A stretch of DNA of 64,000 nt. Origin: JAAYRG01 sp964643255 (lineage in GTDB: Bacteria; Bacillota; Clostridia; Lachnospirales; Lachnospiraceae). Below the pieces are notes generated by a model. It was not told where the DNA came from. It searched no databases and worked only from the letters and a program-made list of their open reading frames with translations. The stretch is from contig CAZXSM010000001.1 of assembly GCA_964643255.1 (NCBI GenBank), forward strand, positions 1-64,000. Reading direction: 5' to 3'. The translations under genes were made by a program, and so were the position numbers. Position 1 is the first letter of the stretch. Each line of letters starts with the position of its first letter. Positions 36,857 to 45,363 of the stretch are shown here, one piece after another.

Positions 36857-37147
36857 TTAATTGTTTATAAATGTCAATTGCACGGTTGTTATACAACCTA
36901 ATATTTTAACTTTAAAGTTCTCATATTCTTTTGGTACTACTATTCTGTTCTCTGAGTCTATTTTAACTGAATAACTTAAAGTATACCTACCTGCAGCAAA
37001 GTTTAAAGACTTTTCAGAGTCAGATAAATATAGTGTATTCTTTCCCTTCCACTTTCCTAAAATTGTGTGTCTTTTTAAATTCCATTGTCTTGGCAATGAT
37101 ACTTTCCCATTTTTAACTGTTTCTTCCGTTTCGCCAATTAAAAACAT
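36857..37147 (-). CDS. Small MraZ/AbrB-like protein
   Basis: 96 residues. Two half-repeats resemble the SpoVT/AbrB swapped-hairpin fold: ETVKNGKVSLPRQWN near the N-terminus and VKIDSENRIVVPKEYENF near residue 70, each with the basic/Pro pattern of MraZ (DDKGRIIIP, DKQGRILIP). It opens with MFLIGE like MraZ (MFIGE) but lacks most of the helical spacer between the repeats. AGGAGG precedes ATG 37147; a longer frame to 37198 lacks such a site. Possibly a DNA-binding partner of the next gene, the CarD-family protein. Assignment by resemblance only. Confidence 0.7.
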   Translation of the reverse strand: MFLIGETEETVKNGKVSLPRQWNLKRHTILGKWKGKNTLYLSDSEKSLNFAAGRYTLSYSVKIDSENRIVVPKEYENFKVKILGCITTVQLTFINN

Positions 37148-37283
37148 GTCTTCCTCCTGTCCATACACATATTCATAAAAATAACCTATTATATACATTT
37201 TAGCAGATATTTGCCCTTTTTGTAAGTACCAATATTAAAGGCAGTAATAAAACATGAGTTTCGATTTCATTTTAGTTTTTTAT

Positions 37284-37757
37284 TTAATACAAGTTTTTTA
37301 TCTTGAAATCTCTCTCCGTTGCACGCCTTTGATCTTTCTTGGCTATATCTTGTCGTTTATCGTATAGTTTTTTACCTTTAGCTAAGGCAATCTCTACTTT
37401 AACCAAACTACCTTTAAAATATATAGACAAGGGTACTATTGTAAAACCTTGTTGATTTGATTTACCTACTAGTTTGTTTATTTCACTTCTATGCAATAAT
37501 AGCTTTCTTACACGAACAGGATCGGAATTAAATACATTCCCTTTTTCATAAGGGCTTATATGCATATTCATTATAAATACTTCTCCATTAATAACACGAA
37601 CAAATGCTTCTTTTATACTACATTTCCCCATTCGAAGAGACTTTACCTCCGTGCCTCTAAGTTCTATGCCTGCTTCAAATGTTTCCTCTATAAAATAATC
37701 ATGCCTTGCTTTTTTGTTTCTGGCAATTATTTTAATATTATTTTTGTCTTTAGACAT
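37284..37757 (-). CDS. smpB: SsrA-binding protein SmpB
   Basis: Carries tmRNA into stalled ribosomes for trans-translation. 157 residues. ARHDYFIEETFEAGIELRGTEVKSLR in pieces is the family start, with YEKGN, RKLLLH and the Lys/Arg-rich C-terminal tail (KLYDKRQDIAKKDQRR). The ATG at 37757 has GGAGG upstream; a TTG immediately before it is not needed. It follows rnr, the usual order. The tmRNA gene itself is not in the window. Confidence 0.96.
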   Translation of the reverse strand: MSKDKNNIKIIARNKKARHDYFIEETFEAGIELRGTEVKSLRMGKCSIKEAFVRVINGEVFIMNMHISPYEKGNVFNSDPVRVRKLLLHRSEINKLVGKSNQQGFTIVPLSIYFKGSLVKVEIALAKGKKLYDKRQDIAKKDQRRATERDFKIKNLY

Positions 37758-37786
37758 CAAATTCCTCCACTAATATATGTCTTATA

Positions 37787-39919
37787 TTAATCTAATTCTT
37801 CTACAATATGAAAATCAATAGTTCTTTGTAACTTATCAGTTGCAACTAATAAGACTTTTAGTTTTTGACCTAATCCAAAGGTTTTACCGGTACGTTCACC
37901 AATAAGCAAAAATCTTTCTTCGTCAAAATAATAGTAATCATCTTCAATATCTTCTACCCTAACCATACCTTCTACAGTATTAGGTAGTTCAACATATATC
38001 CCCCAGTTAGTAACTCCTGAAACTATACCTTCAAATTCTTCTCCAATAAACTGAGTCATATATTCAGTTTTCTTCATTTTATCAACTTCACGTTCCACAC
38101 TTTCTGCACGTCGTTCATTAAAGCTTACATGTTTAGCTATTTCATCTAAAATCTTGCCATAATGTTTTATTCTTTTCCCATTTAATTTACCATGTAAATT
38201 TTCTTTGATTATTCTATGAATTTGTAGGTCTGAGTATCTTCTAATTGGAGCTGTAAAATGAGTATAATATTTTGCAGCCAGGCCAAAATGTCCATTAGAA
38301 AAACTTGTATACCTAGCTCTTTTTAAAGAACGAAGAGTCAGTCTATTAATTACTGCTTCTTCTGGCTTGCCTTTTACACTATTTAGAAGCTTTTGAATCT
38401 CTTTGGGATGAATATCTTCTTGGCTTCCTCTAAAGGAATAACCGAAATTATTAATAAAGATTCCTAACTCATCAATCTTTTCTTTCTCAGGATTTTCATG
38501 GGTACGATAAAGAAAAGGTAGGTCTTGCCAATAATAGTCTTCTGCTACAGTTTCATTGGCTGCTAGCATAAATTCCTCTATAATTTTATTAGCAACACTA
38601 CGTTCTTCAATTATAACATCAATAGGAAATCCTTCTTCATCTACTATGATCTTACTTTCTGGGAAGTCAAAGTCTAAAGAACCTCGCTTATTTCTCTTTT
38701 TGCGAAGAATTCCCCCAAGCTCTTCCATTAGTTTAAACATTGGTACAAGATCTTTATATTTGCTTATCTCTTCTTGATCTTCATCTACTAATATCTTTTT
38801 TACACTTGTGTATGACATTCTATGGTCAACTCGTATTACTGTCTCTTCTACTTTGTGTTTTATAATATTACCCTTAGTATCTATCTCCATTAAACAACTA
38901 AGGCAAAGTCTATCAAGGCCTTCATTTAATGAACATATTCCGTTAGAAAGTTGATGGGGAATCATTGGGATTACTCTATCAACCAAATAAACACTATTAG
39001 CTCTTTCATATGCTTCTTTATCTAAAGCCGAGTTCTCCGGAATATAATGACTAACATCAGCAATGTGAACACCTAAGCGATATATATTGTTTTCTTTAGA
39101 TATTGTTATAGCATCATCAAGATCTTTTGCATCTTCACCGTCTATAGTTACTGTTATCAAATCACGCAAGTCACGACGGCCTTCTTTTTCGCTTTCTGCT
39201 ACTTTACTGGGAATATACTCTAATTGTCTTTTAACATCATCAGAAAACTCTGTTGGAAGCTTGTTATCAATTACAATAGACATAATATCTACTCCAGGGT
39301 CATTCGCGTGACCTAGAATTTCAATTATCTTACCTTCTGGCTTATGGTCTTTATCTCCATAATTTATTATTTCAACTACTACTTTATGGCCTGTTACAGC
39401 AGATTTATCGTCACTTCCTGCAATATATATATCTTTATTAAACTTTTTATTATCTGTAACTACAAAACCAAAATTATTAGATTTTTCAAAAGTTCCAACA
39501 ACAATTTTATTGGCTCTTTCAATAATTTTAATAATTTCTCCTTCTTTTCTTTTTCCTGTACTTTCTTCACTTATACTAACTAAAACTCTGTCTTCATGAA
39601 GGGCACTAGCAGTTTTTTCTTCAGGAACAAAAATATCATCTTCTTCATCCTCAATTATTACAAATCCATAACCTTTCATTGTGCCAGAAAAGATACCTTC
39701 TTTAATATTCTCATTAGATATGCTATATCTGCCTCTATTATCTATACTAATTTTCCCTTCATCACAAAGCTCTTCTAAGGCCTGCCTTACTAGTGCATTG
39801 TCACTTCTTGGAATTTGAAGTAGGCTTCTTATTTCCTTAAGCTTCATTGGGACGTATTCTTCATCTCCCATTAGGTTAAGTAACATCTTTTTTCTTTCTT
39901 CTAATAACATTTTATCCAT
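37787..39919 (-). CDS. rnr: Ribonuclease R
   Basis: Processive 3'-5' exoribonuclease that degrades structured and defective mRNA, often with tmRNA-SmpB. 710 residues: N-terminal winged helix (about 15-70), two cold-shock domains (KGYGFVIIEDEEDDIFVPEE and the following one), RNB catalytic domain with RRDLRDLITVTIDGEDAKDLDD (pieces near 245-268, metal-binding Asp residues) and C-terminal S1 domain (GVTNWGIYVELPNTVEGMV). GGAGG precedes ATG 39919. smpB follows after 29 bases. Confidence 0.96.
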   Translation of the reverse strand: MDKMLLEERKKMLLNLMGDEEYVPMKLKEIRSLLQIPRSDNALVRQALEELCDEGKISIDNRGRYSISNENIKEGIFSGTMKGYGFVIIEDEEDDIFVPEEKTASALHEDRVLVSISEESTGKRKEGEIIKIIERANKIVVGTFEKSNNFGFVVTDNKKFNKDIYIAGSDDKSAVTGHKVVVEIINYGDKDHKPEGKIIEILGHANDPGVDIMSIVIDNKLPTEFSDDVKRQLEYIPSKVAESEKEGRRDLRDLITVTIDGEDAKDLDDAITISKENNIYRLGVHIADVSHYIPENSALDKEAYERANSVYLVDRVIPMIPHQLSNGICSLNEGLDRLCLSCLMEIDTKGNIIKHKVEETVIRVDHRMSYTSVKKILVDEDQEEISKYKDLVPMFKLMEELGGILRKKRNKRGSLDFDFPESKIIVDEEGFPIDVIIEERSVANKIIEEFMLAANETVAEDYYWQDLPFLYRTHENPEKEKIDELGIFINNFGYSFRGSQEDIHPKEIQKLLNSVKGKPEEAVINRLTLRSLKRARYTSFSNGHFGLAAKYYTHFTAPIRRYSDLQIHRIIKENLHGKLNGKRIKHYGKILDEIAKHVSFNERRAESVEREVDKMKKTEYMTQFIGEEFEGIVSGVTNWGIYVELPNTVEGMVRVEDIEDDYYYFDEERFLLIGERTGKTFGLGQKLKVLLVATDKLQRTIDFHIVEELD

Positions 39920-40058
39920 AATACCTCCAATTTGGTATATTTATTACGTTTATTAATACTTCTTAAAATTATATTTATATAGATTATTATACCCTTAAAT
40001 CCAATTTTTACTTGTTCTATCTATAATTATACCATATTTTTTCTTTCCTATCATCTGT

Positions 40059-40340
40059 TTAGAATTCTTCTTTGATTGTTTCAAATTTTATATTAGGGTT
40101 TTCTTTTATAGAGTCATGGAATACCTGTAATAGTGAGTTACCATAATCACCTAATTGTTTAATCAAATCTTCTTCATTTATCAAGATAATTTTTATTGGT
40201 TTATTATAAGTACTTAGAACATCAAAGAGGGCATCGAGATTGCTGCCATGGTAATCGGGATGAGATAATTTTTGCTTAAGATAAGTATGAGTGACTTCTT
40301 TGCTTGTCATTTTCTTTCCATTTAATATTATTAATTCCAT
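40059..40340 (-). CDS. Barstar-like ribonuclease inhibitor
   Basis: Immunity protein of the barnase-type RNase encoded directly upstream. 93 residues, close to the 89-90 of barstar. The inhibitory loop reads HPDYHGSNLDALFDVL: Tyr30, Asp36 and Asp40 match barstar Tyr29, Asp35 and Asp39 that plug the barnase active site. It starts 2 bases after the barnase stop (TAG TA ATG), and its ribosome binding site GGAGGG lies in the last barnase codons, so the two are translationally coupled and the inhibitor is made whenever the toxin is. Confidence 0.92.
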   Translation of the reverse strand: MELIILNGKKMTSKEVTHTYLKQKLSHPDYHGSNLDALFDVLSTYNKPIKIILINEEDLIKQLGDYGNSLLQVFHDSIKENPNIKFETIKEEF

Positions 40341-40342
40341 TA

Positions 40343-41022
40343 CTAATTCCCTCCATATAATTGTTCGAAGGTTTCGTAGTGGTCTGGTGTATAAAATATT
40401 AGACCATCATTTGAATAGACTATTCGTTCGGAGCCTCGGTAGCCACCTTGATAATTAATATCACATTCAAAGAAGTGTCGGCCATCTTTGCTAGGTAAGA
40501 GACCTTCTCTGTTACCAAATTTGTCTCCGCCTATACTTTTTTCGTCAGTTACATCCCATAAGTTACCTGCACTTGAATCCCATCCTAAATCTCTAGCTTC
40601 ACTTTTACTAATGTAATTGTCAGGTAATTTATCGTATGTATATATATATAAGGCTACATCTTCTTTACTAGTGTAGTGGCCATCCTCTACTATCGTTTTT
40701 GTGTCTTCCTTTTTTGTGTCTTCTGTTTTTGTGTCTTCTGTNNNNNNNNNNNNNNNNNNNNNNNNNNNNNNNNNNNNNNNNNNNNNNNNNNNNNNNNNNN
40801 NNNNNNNNNNNNNNNNNNNNNNNNNNNNNNNNNNNNNNNNNTTTTTGTGTCTTCTGTTTTTGTGTCTTCTGTATTTGTGTCTTCAAAAAGATTATTTGTT
40901 TCTAATTCAATTTCATTTATGGTAGAACAAGATATAAATGAAAAACTTATTATAAATATTAGAAATATATTTATTAAGCTTTTTAAGTTTTTAAGCTTAA
41001 GTAAGTCTTTTTTATCTTTCAA
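40343..41022 (-). CDS. Barnase-type secreted ribonuclease with lipoprotein signal and TEDTK repeats, contains 100-N gap
   Basis: Guanyl-preferring extracellular RNase. The N-terminus is a basic stretch plus hydrophobic segment ending FISC (Cys32), a plausible lipobox. Then comes a Glu/Asn-rich stretch and tandem TEDTK repeats on both sides of the N gap. The catalytic domain follows: KLPDNYISKSEARDLGW, KSIGGDKFGNREG, FECDI (catalytic Glu codon 40466-40468), YRGSER (Arg) and TPDHYETF (catalytic His codon 40379-40381). All barnase key residues are present, so it should be active. Total length is unknown because of the gap. The pair sits between secG and rnr, which are usually closer neighbours. 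Confidence 0.92.
40695..40884 (-). repeat. 15-bp tandem repeat encoding TEDTK, spanning the N gap
   Basis: Unit ACAGAAGACACAAAA. About three units are visible on each side of the N run, with slight variants (KEDTK at the 3' end, FEDTN at the 5' end). Both sides are read as TEDTK, showing that the true gap keeps frame, while 100 Ns would not. Confidence 0.92.
40742..40841. other. 100-N assembly gap inside the barnase gene
   Basis: Gap of conventional length 100. Its cause is evident: the tandem repeat on both sides could not be resolved. Confidence 0.95.
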
Positions 41023-41052
41023 TTAAATTCTCCTTTTAACTAAGTATCCATA

Positions 41053-41143
41053 TTAGGTAATTGCGAAACTTAGATTTTTCGAATAGGAGTTAGGCATAAC
41101 AACTAACTCCGACAACAATAAAATATGCTTCGTAATTACCTAA
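41053..41143. repeat. 91-bp imperfect palindrome, related to a sequence at 53109
   Basis: Outer arms TTAGGTAATTGCGAA (41053-41067) and its complement at 41129-41143 differ by one base. An inner hairpin GGAGTTAG/CTAACTCC lies at 41086-41093 and 41103-41110. Bases 41105-41138, read on the minus strand, match 53109-53142 on the plus strand at 30 of 34 positions. This suggests a small dispersed palindromic repeat family. It lies just upstream of the barnase gene. Confidence 0.65.
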
Positions 41144-41156
41144 AGTATGCATAATC

Positions 41157-41241
41157 AAAAAAATGGAATCGTCTTCTGCATCAATACAATAAGATTTTCT
41201 GCCTTCATTGTCTTTGATATAGAGAACAATTCCATTATTTT
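41157..41241 (-). terminator. Nested hairpin terminator after secG
   Basis: Outer stem AATGGAAT (41162-41169) with ATTCCATT (41229-41236), inner stem ATCAA-ACAAT (41080s) with ATTGT-TTGAT (41207-41218), interrupted by bulges. On the minus strand it is followed by TTTTTTT. It begins 12 bases after the secG stop. The inner helix 5' arm is at 41180-41190. Confidence 0.7.
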
Positions 41242-41252
41242 AAGATATAATC

Positions 41253-41483
41253 TTATAACATGTTAAGTACAATAGATAAAACCATAAATGCTGCTGCTAA
41301 TATACCAGTGATTTTTGGAATGGTACCTTCTATTGAATTACCTTTGTTTTTGCCCCAATATGAGTTTGTATTACTACCTGCTACTGCACTTGATAGGCCT
41401 GATTTGCCTTCCTGCATTAACACAAGTACTACTAAAGCAATACAAATTAAAATATAAATAATAGTTACAATTGTTTTTAACAT
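41253..41483 (-). CDS. secG: Preprotein translocase subunit SecG
   Basis: Small membrane subunit of SecYEG. 76 residues with two membrane segments (about 3-22 and 56-75) and between them the family loop LMQEGKSGLSSAVAGSN. AGGAGG lies 11 bases before the ATG, a slightly long spacing. It follows gpmI after 73 bases and ends in a nested hairpin. Confidence 0.95.
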   Translation of the reverse strand: MLKTIVTIIYILICIALVVLVLMQEGKSGLSSAVAGSNTNSYWGKNKGNSIEGTIPKITGILAAAFMVLSIVLNML

Positions 41484-41556
41484 ACTAAAGTACGCCTCCT
41501 AGATTCTTCATCGATTACATGTTGATAATATTACCACACAAATGTAAAATTTTCAA

Positions 41557-43107
41557 CTAGTTTCTATTTATAAGCAAAGACTTACCTGTCATTTGTTCAG
41601 GTTTTTTCATTCCCATCATATCAAGTAAAGTTGGCACAATATCTGCCAAATTTCCACCTTCTCTTAGTGTATAATCTTTATCATAATTAACTAATATAAA
41701 TGGAACAGGATTAGTTGTGTGGGCTGTAAATGGGGCTCCTGTTTCATAGTCAACTAATTGTTCTGCATTACCATGGTCTGCACATACAAACATTTGTCCA
41801 TCCACAGATAATAAAGCTTCATATGCTTTTCCAACTTGTGCATCTACTGTTTCAATTGCTTTAACAGCCGCTTCTTCAATTCCTGTATGTCCAACCATGT
41901 CTGGATTAGCAAAGTTTACAATTATTACATCATATTTATTGGATTTAATAAATTCTACTAATTTGTCTCCTACTTCTGGAGCACTCATTTCCGGTTGTAA
42001 GTCATATGTTGCAACCTTTGGTGACTCAATCAAAACTCTATCCTCACCTTCATTTGGATCTTCTACTCCACCATTAAAGAAAAAGGTTACATGAGCATAT
42101 TTCTCAGTTTCAGCTAATCTAAGTTGTTTTTTACCTTCTTTAGCTAGTATCTGTCCAAATGTTTGGTCAATACTTTCTTTTTCAAAAGCAACTAACTTGT
42201 TTTCTATCGTTTCATCATAATCACCGAAACAAACAAATGTTAGAGGTATTCGTTTATTATTAGGTCTTTCAAAATGTTCAAATTCATCATCACAAAAAGC
42301 CCTAGTAATTTGTCTTGCTCTATCTGGCCTAAAGTTAAAGAAAATAACTGAATCCTTATCACTTACCTTTGCTACAGCTTTTTCATTTTCAGTAACAACT
42401 GTTGGAATTACAAATTCATCATAAACTTCCTCTTTATATGAATCCCTTATAGCTGAAACACCATCAGGTGCAGTATTACCCTCACCATAAACTATTGCTC
42501 TATATGCCTTCTCTACTCTATCCCATCTATTATCACGGTCCATTGCATAATAACGACCTGTAACCGAAGCAACTTTGCCAAGGCCAATTTCATCCATTTT
42601 ATCAACTAATTCTTGCATAAAATCTACTCCAGAATTAGGGGCAGTATCTCTACCATCTAAAAATGCATGTACATAAACTTTTTCTAGATTTTGTCTTTTA
42701 GCTAGTTCTAACAAGGCATATAAATGGGTATTATGACTATGAACACCACCATCAGATAATAAACCAAATAAATGTAGCTTGCTATTGTTCTTTTTACAGT
42801 TTTCTATGGCAGCTAATAAAGCTTGGTTTTCAAAAAAGTCTCCATCAGTAATTTCTTTACTGATTCTCGTTAGTTCTTGATATACAATTCGTCCAGCACC
42901 AATATTTAAATGTCCCACTTCCGAATTGCCCATCTGACCTTCTGGCAATCCTACTGACAATCCACTGGCTTCACCACTAACGTAAGGATACTCTTTCATT
43001 AGCTTATCTATTTTAGGTGTGTTTGCTTTAGCTATTGCATTGCCTTCTTTCTTATCATTAAGTCCAAAGCCATCTAATATCATTAAAACAGTTGTTTTCT
43101 CATTCAT
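41557..43107 (-). CDS. gpmI: Phosphoglycerate mutase, cofactor-independent
   Basis: Converts 3-phosphoglycerate to 2-phosphoglycerate with Mn2+. 516 residues. LMILDGFGLND at the start supplies metal Asp, GNSEVGHLNIGAGR carries the phosphoserine, and ADHGNAEQ and TAHTTNPVPFI supply C-terminal metal ligands. GGAG precedes the ATG. Last enzyme of the local gap-pgk-tpiA-gpmI series; enolase, usual in this place in Clostridia, is absent. Confidence 0.97.
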   Translation of the reverse strand: MNEKTTVLMILDGFGLNDKKEGNAIAKANTPKIDKLMKEYPYVSGEASGLSVGLPEGQMGNSEVGHLNIGAGRIVYQELTRISKEITDGDFFENQALLAAIENCKKNNSKLHLFGLLSDGGVHSHNTHLYALLELAKRQNLEKVYVHAFLDGRDTAPNSGVDFMQELVDKMDEIGLGKVASVTGRYYAMDRDNRWDRVEKAYRAIVYGEGNTAPDGVSAIRDSYKEEVYDEFVIPTVVTENEKAVAKVSDKDSVIFFNFRPDRARQITRAFCDDEFEHFERPNNKRIPLTFVCFGDYDETIENKLVAFEKESIDQTFGQILAKEGKKQLRLAETEKYAHVTFFFNGGVEDPNEGEDRVLIESPKVATYDLQPEMSAPEVGDKLVEFIKSNKYDVIIVNFANPDMVGHTGIEEAAVKAIETVDAQVGKAYEALLSVDGQMFVCADHGNAEQLVDYETGAPFTAHTTNPVPFILVNYDKDYTLREGGNLADIVPTLLDMMGMKKPEQMTGKSLLINRN

Positions 43108-43155
43108 TTAGTGAACTCCTTTTCATAATTAACATTAAGCCGATTTATCGACAAA

Positions 43156-43188
43156 ACCTTAGATATAGTTCTGAGCCATATCCAAGGT
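43156..43188 (-). terminator. Hairpin between tpiA and gpmI
   Basis: Eleven-bp stem with one mismatch (arm ACCTTAGATAT) and an 11-base loop, followed on the minus strand by TTTTG. Probably a partial terminator or processing element inside the glycolytic unit. Confidence 0.55.
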
Positions 43189-43233
43189 GAAAAACAAAAA
43201 ATAAAACAAATATATATTTATAACTAATTAATA

Positions 43234-43980
43234 TTATTTGTAATTTACAATGTTACCAAAGTCTGCTTTAAGACTAGCTCCACCAACTAATCCACCATCA
43301 ATATTTTCTTGAGAAAATAATTCTGATGCATTAGAACCATTTACACTTCCACCATATTGAATACGAATAGCATCTGCAGTTTCTTGATCATAAACTTCTG
43401 CAACACATTCGCGAATTGCCTTACACACTTCTTCTGCTTGGTCTGAGCTAGCTACTTTACCAGTACCAATAGCCCATATAGGCTCATATGCAATTACAGC
43501 TGTCTTAGCTTGGTCTGAGGAAACATTTTGTAAAGCAATCTTAACTTGTGTACGTACAAAGTCAATTGTAACACCTTGTTCTCTTTGTGCTAATGTTTCT
43601 CCACAACAAATAATTGGTGTTAAATTATGCTCAAATGCTTTTAAAACTTTTTTGTTTACATCTTCATTAGATTCGTTAAAGTATTCTCTTCTTTCAGAGT
43701 GTCCTAATATAACATACTCAACACCAAGGTCTGTTAGCATGTTTGGTGCAATTTCTCCAGTATATGCTCCACTTTCTTCATAGAACATGTTTTGAGCACC
43801 TATTTTTATGTTAGTATCTTTAACTAAGTCTAAAGCAGTTGGAATAGCTACATAAGGTACGCAAAATACAACGTCAACATCCTTTTGGTCAACTAATGGA
43901 ATTAATTCATTAATTAAATCAGTAGCCTCGCTAGGCGTTTTATTCATTTTCCAATTTCCTGCAACTATTTTTCTTCTCAT
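43234..43980 (-). CDS. tpiA: Triosephosphate isomerase
   Basis: Interconverts dihydroxyacetone phosphate and glyceraldehyde 3-phosphate. 248 residues. AGNWKMNKT with the active-site Lys, YVILGHSERREYF with the catalytic His, AYEPIWAIGTGK with the catalytic Glu, and GGSVNGSNASEL with the phosphate site. GGAG precedes ATG 43980. It follows pgk by 27 bases. Confidence 0.98.
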   Translation of the reverse strand: MRRKIVAGNWKMNKTPSEATDLINELIPLVDQKDVDVVFCVPYVAIPTALDLVKDTNIKIGAQNMFYEESGAYTGEIAPNMLTDLGVEYVILGHSERREYFNESNEDVNKKVLKAFEHNLTPIICCGETLAQREQGVTIDFVRTQVKIALQNVSSDQAKTAVIAYEPIWAIGTGKVASSDQAEEVCKAIRECVAEVYDQETADAIRIQYGGSVNGSNASELFSQENIDGGLVGGASLKADFGNIVNYK

Positions 43981-44007
43981 TATAAACTCCTTTTTAATTT
44001 GTAATAT

Positions 44008-45201
44008 TTACTTATCGTCAGCTGCTACTATACCTGGTAATTCTTTGCCTTCTAAGAATTCTAAAGATGCACCGCCACCAGTTGAAATATGAGTCATCTT
44101 ATCACCATATCCCAATATATTAACAGCTGCTGCAGAATCTCCACCACCAATGATAGTAGTTCCTCCAATTTCTGCTAAAACTTTTGCGATTGAATTAGTA
44201 CCTTTTGCAAAGTTTTCCATTTCAAACACGCCCATTGGTCCATTCCATACAACTGTCTTAGCATCTTGTAAAGCATCAGCAAATAATTCAGCTGTTTTTT
44301 CACCAATATCTAAACCTTGCCATCCCTTTTCAATTTCTCCACGACCTACTGTTTTAAAGTCTGCATCATTTGAGAAATCATTAGCAATTACTGTATCTAT
44401 TGGAATTAATAAGTTAACACCTTTTTCTTCTGCTTTCTTAAGCATTTCGCCAGCGTAATCAACATATTCTTCTTCTAGTAATGAATCCCCTACTTCTTCA
44501 CCTAGGGATTTCATAAATGTATAGGCCATACCGCCACCTATAATTAAAGTATCTACTTTATCAAGTAAATTATTAATTACTGATATCTTACTTGACACTT
44601 TGGATCCGCCTAAGATAGCAACAAATGGCCTCTCAGGATCATTTACAGCATTACCTAAGAAGTCGATTTCTTTTTTCATTAAATATCCTACTACATTAGT
44701 ATCAACAAAATCTGTAACACCAACGTTAGAGCAATGTGATCTATGAGCTGTTCCAAATGCATCATTTACAAAAATATCACATAAAGAAGCAAGGTCTTTA
44801 CTAAATGCCTCTTCATTATTAGTTTCTTCGCTGCGATATCTAGTGTTTTCTAATAAAACTAGGTCTCCTTCTTCCATTTCGGAAACTGCTTTTTTAGCAT
44901 TTTCTCCAACTACATTATCATCTGCTGCAAATACTACTGTTTGTCCTAAAAGTTCACTTAGTCTTTCTGCAACTGGTTTAAGAGACATTTCTGGAACTGG
45001 CTCACCTTTTGGTTTGCCAAGATGTGAGCAAAGAATAACTTTGCCTCCATCATTAATTAGTTTCTTTATAGTTGGAAGAGCTTGAACTATACGGTTTTCA
45101 TCTGTAATCTTTCCATCTTGAAGTGGTACATTAAAGTCACAACGGACTAAAACTTTTTTGCCTTTTACATTGATATCATCAACAGTCTTTTTATTTAGCA
45201 T
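44008..45201 (-). CDS. pgk: Phosphoglycerate kinase
   Basis: Makes ATP from 1,3-bisphosphoglycerate. 397 residues. VLVRCDFNVPLQDG and SHLGKPKGEP at the N-terminus bind substrate. AILGGSKVSSKISVI and the C-terminal GGGDSAAAVN and STGGGASLEFLEGKELPG bind nucleotide. It follows gap; the 162-base gap between them contains a strong hairpin. Confidence 0.98.
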   Translation of the reverse strand: MLNKKTVDDINVKGKKVLVRCDFNVPLQDGKITDENRIVQALPTIKKLINDGGKVILCSHLGKPKGEPVPEMSLKPVAERLSELLGQTVVFAADDNVVGENAKKAVSEMEEGDLVLLENTRYRSEETNNEEAFSKDLASLCDIFVNDAFGTAHRSHCSNVGVTDFVDTNVVGYLMKKEIDFLGNAVNDPERPFVAILGGSKVSSKISVINNLLDKVDTLIIGGGMAYTFMKSLGEEVGDSLLEEEYVDYAGEMLKKAEEKGVNLLIPIDTVIANDFSNDADFKTVGRGEIEKGWQGLDIGEKTAELFADALQDAKTVVWNGPMGVFEMENFAKGTNSIAKVLAEIGGTTIIGGGDSAAAVNILGYGDKMTHISTGGGASLEFLEGKELPGIVAADDK

Positions 45202-45254
45202 AACTTCATCCTTTCATATATAAATTAGATTTAATAATTTAATCATTAAAATAA

Positions 45255-45319
45255 GTCCGGTTTTAATTAGTTAGGAAGGTACGGTAAAGTTCCTCCTCTA
45301 ATGTTGACTAAAACCGGAC
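45255..45319 (-). terminator. Hairpin between gap and pgk
   Basis: Perfect 11-bp stem GTCCGGTTTTA (45255-45265) with its complement (45309-45319), enclosing a second, weaker helix (TTAG with CTAA, GGAA with TTCC). On the minus strand TTATTTT follows. Either a terminator that lowers pgk expression relative to gap or a processing and stability element. Confidence 0.75.
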
Positions 45320-45363
45320 CCATTCTTGGATCTATTAGATAATTATAACTATACTTTATGCTA

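Noticed and set aside
37199..37283. tmRNA gene beside smpB
   Set aside because: The gap is only about 85 bases, too short for tmRNA, and no tag or tRNA-like ends are seen.
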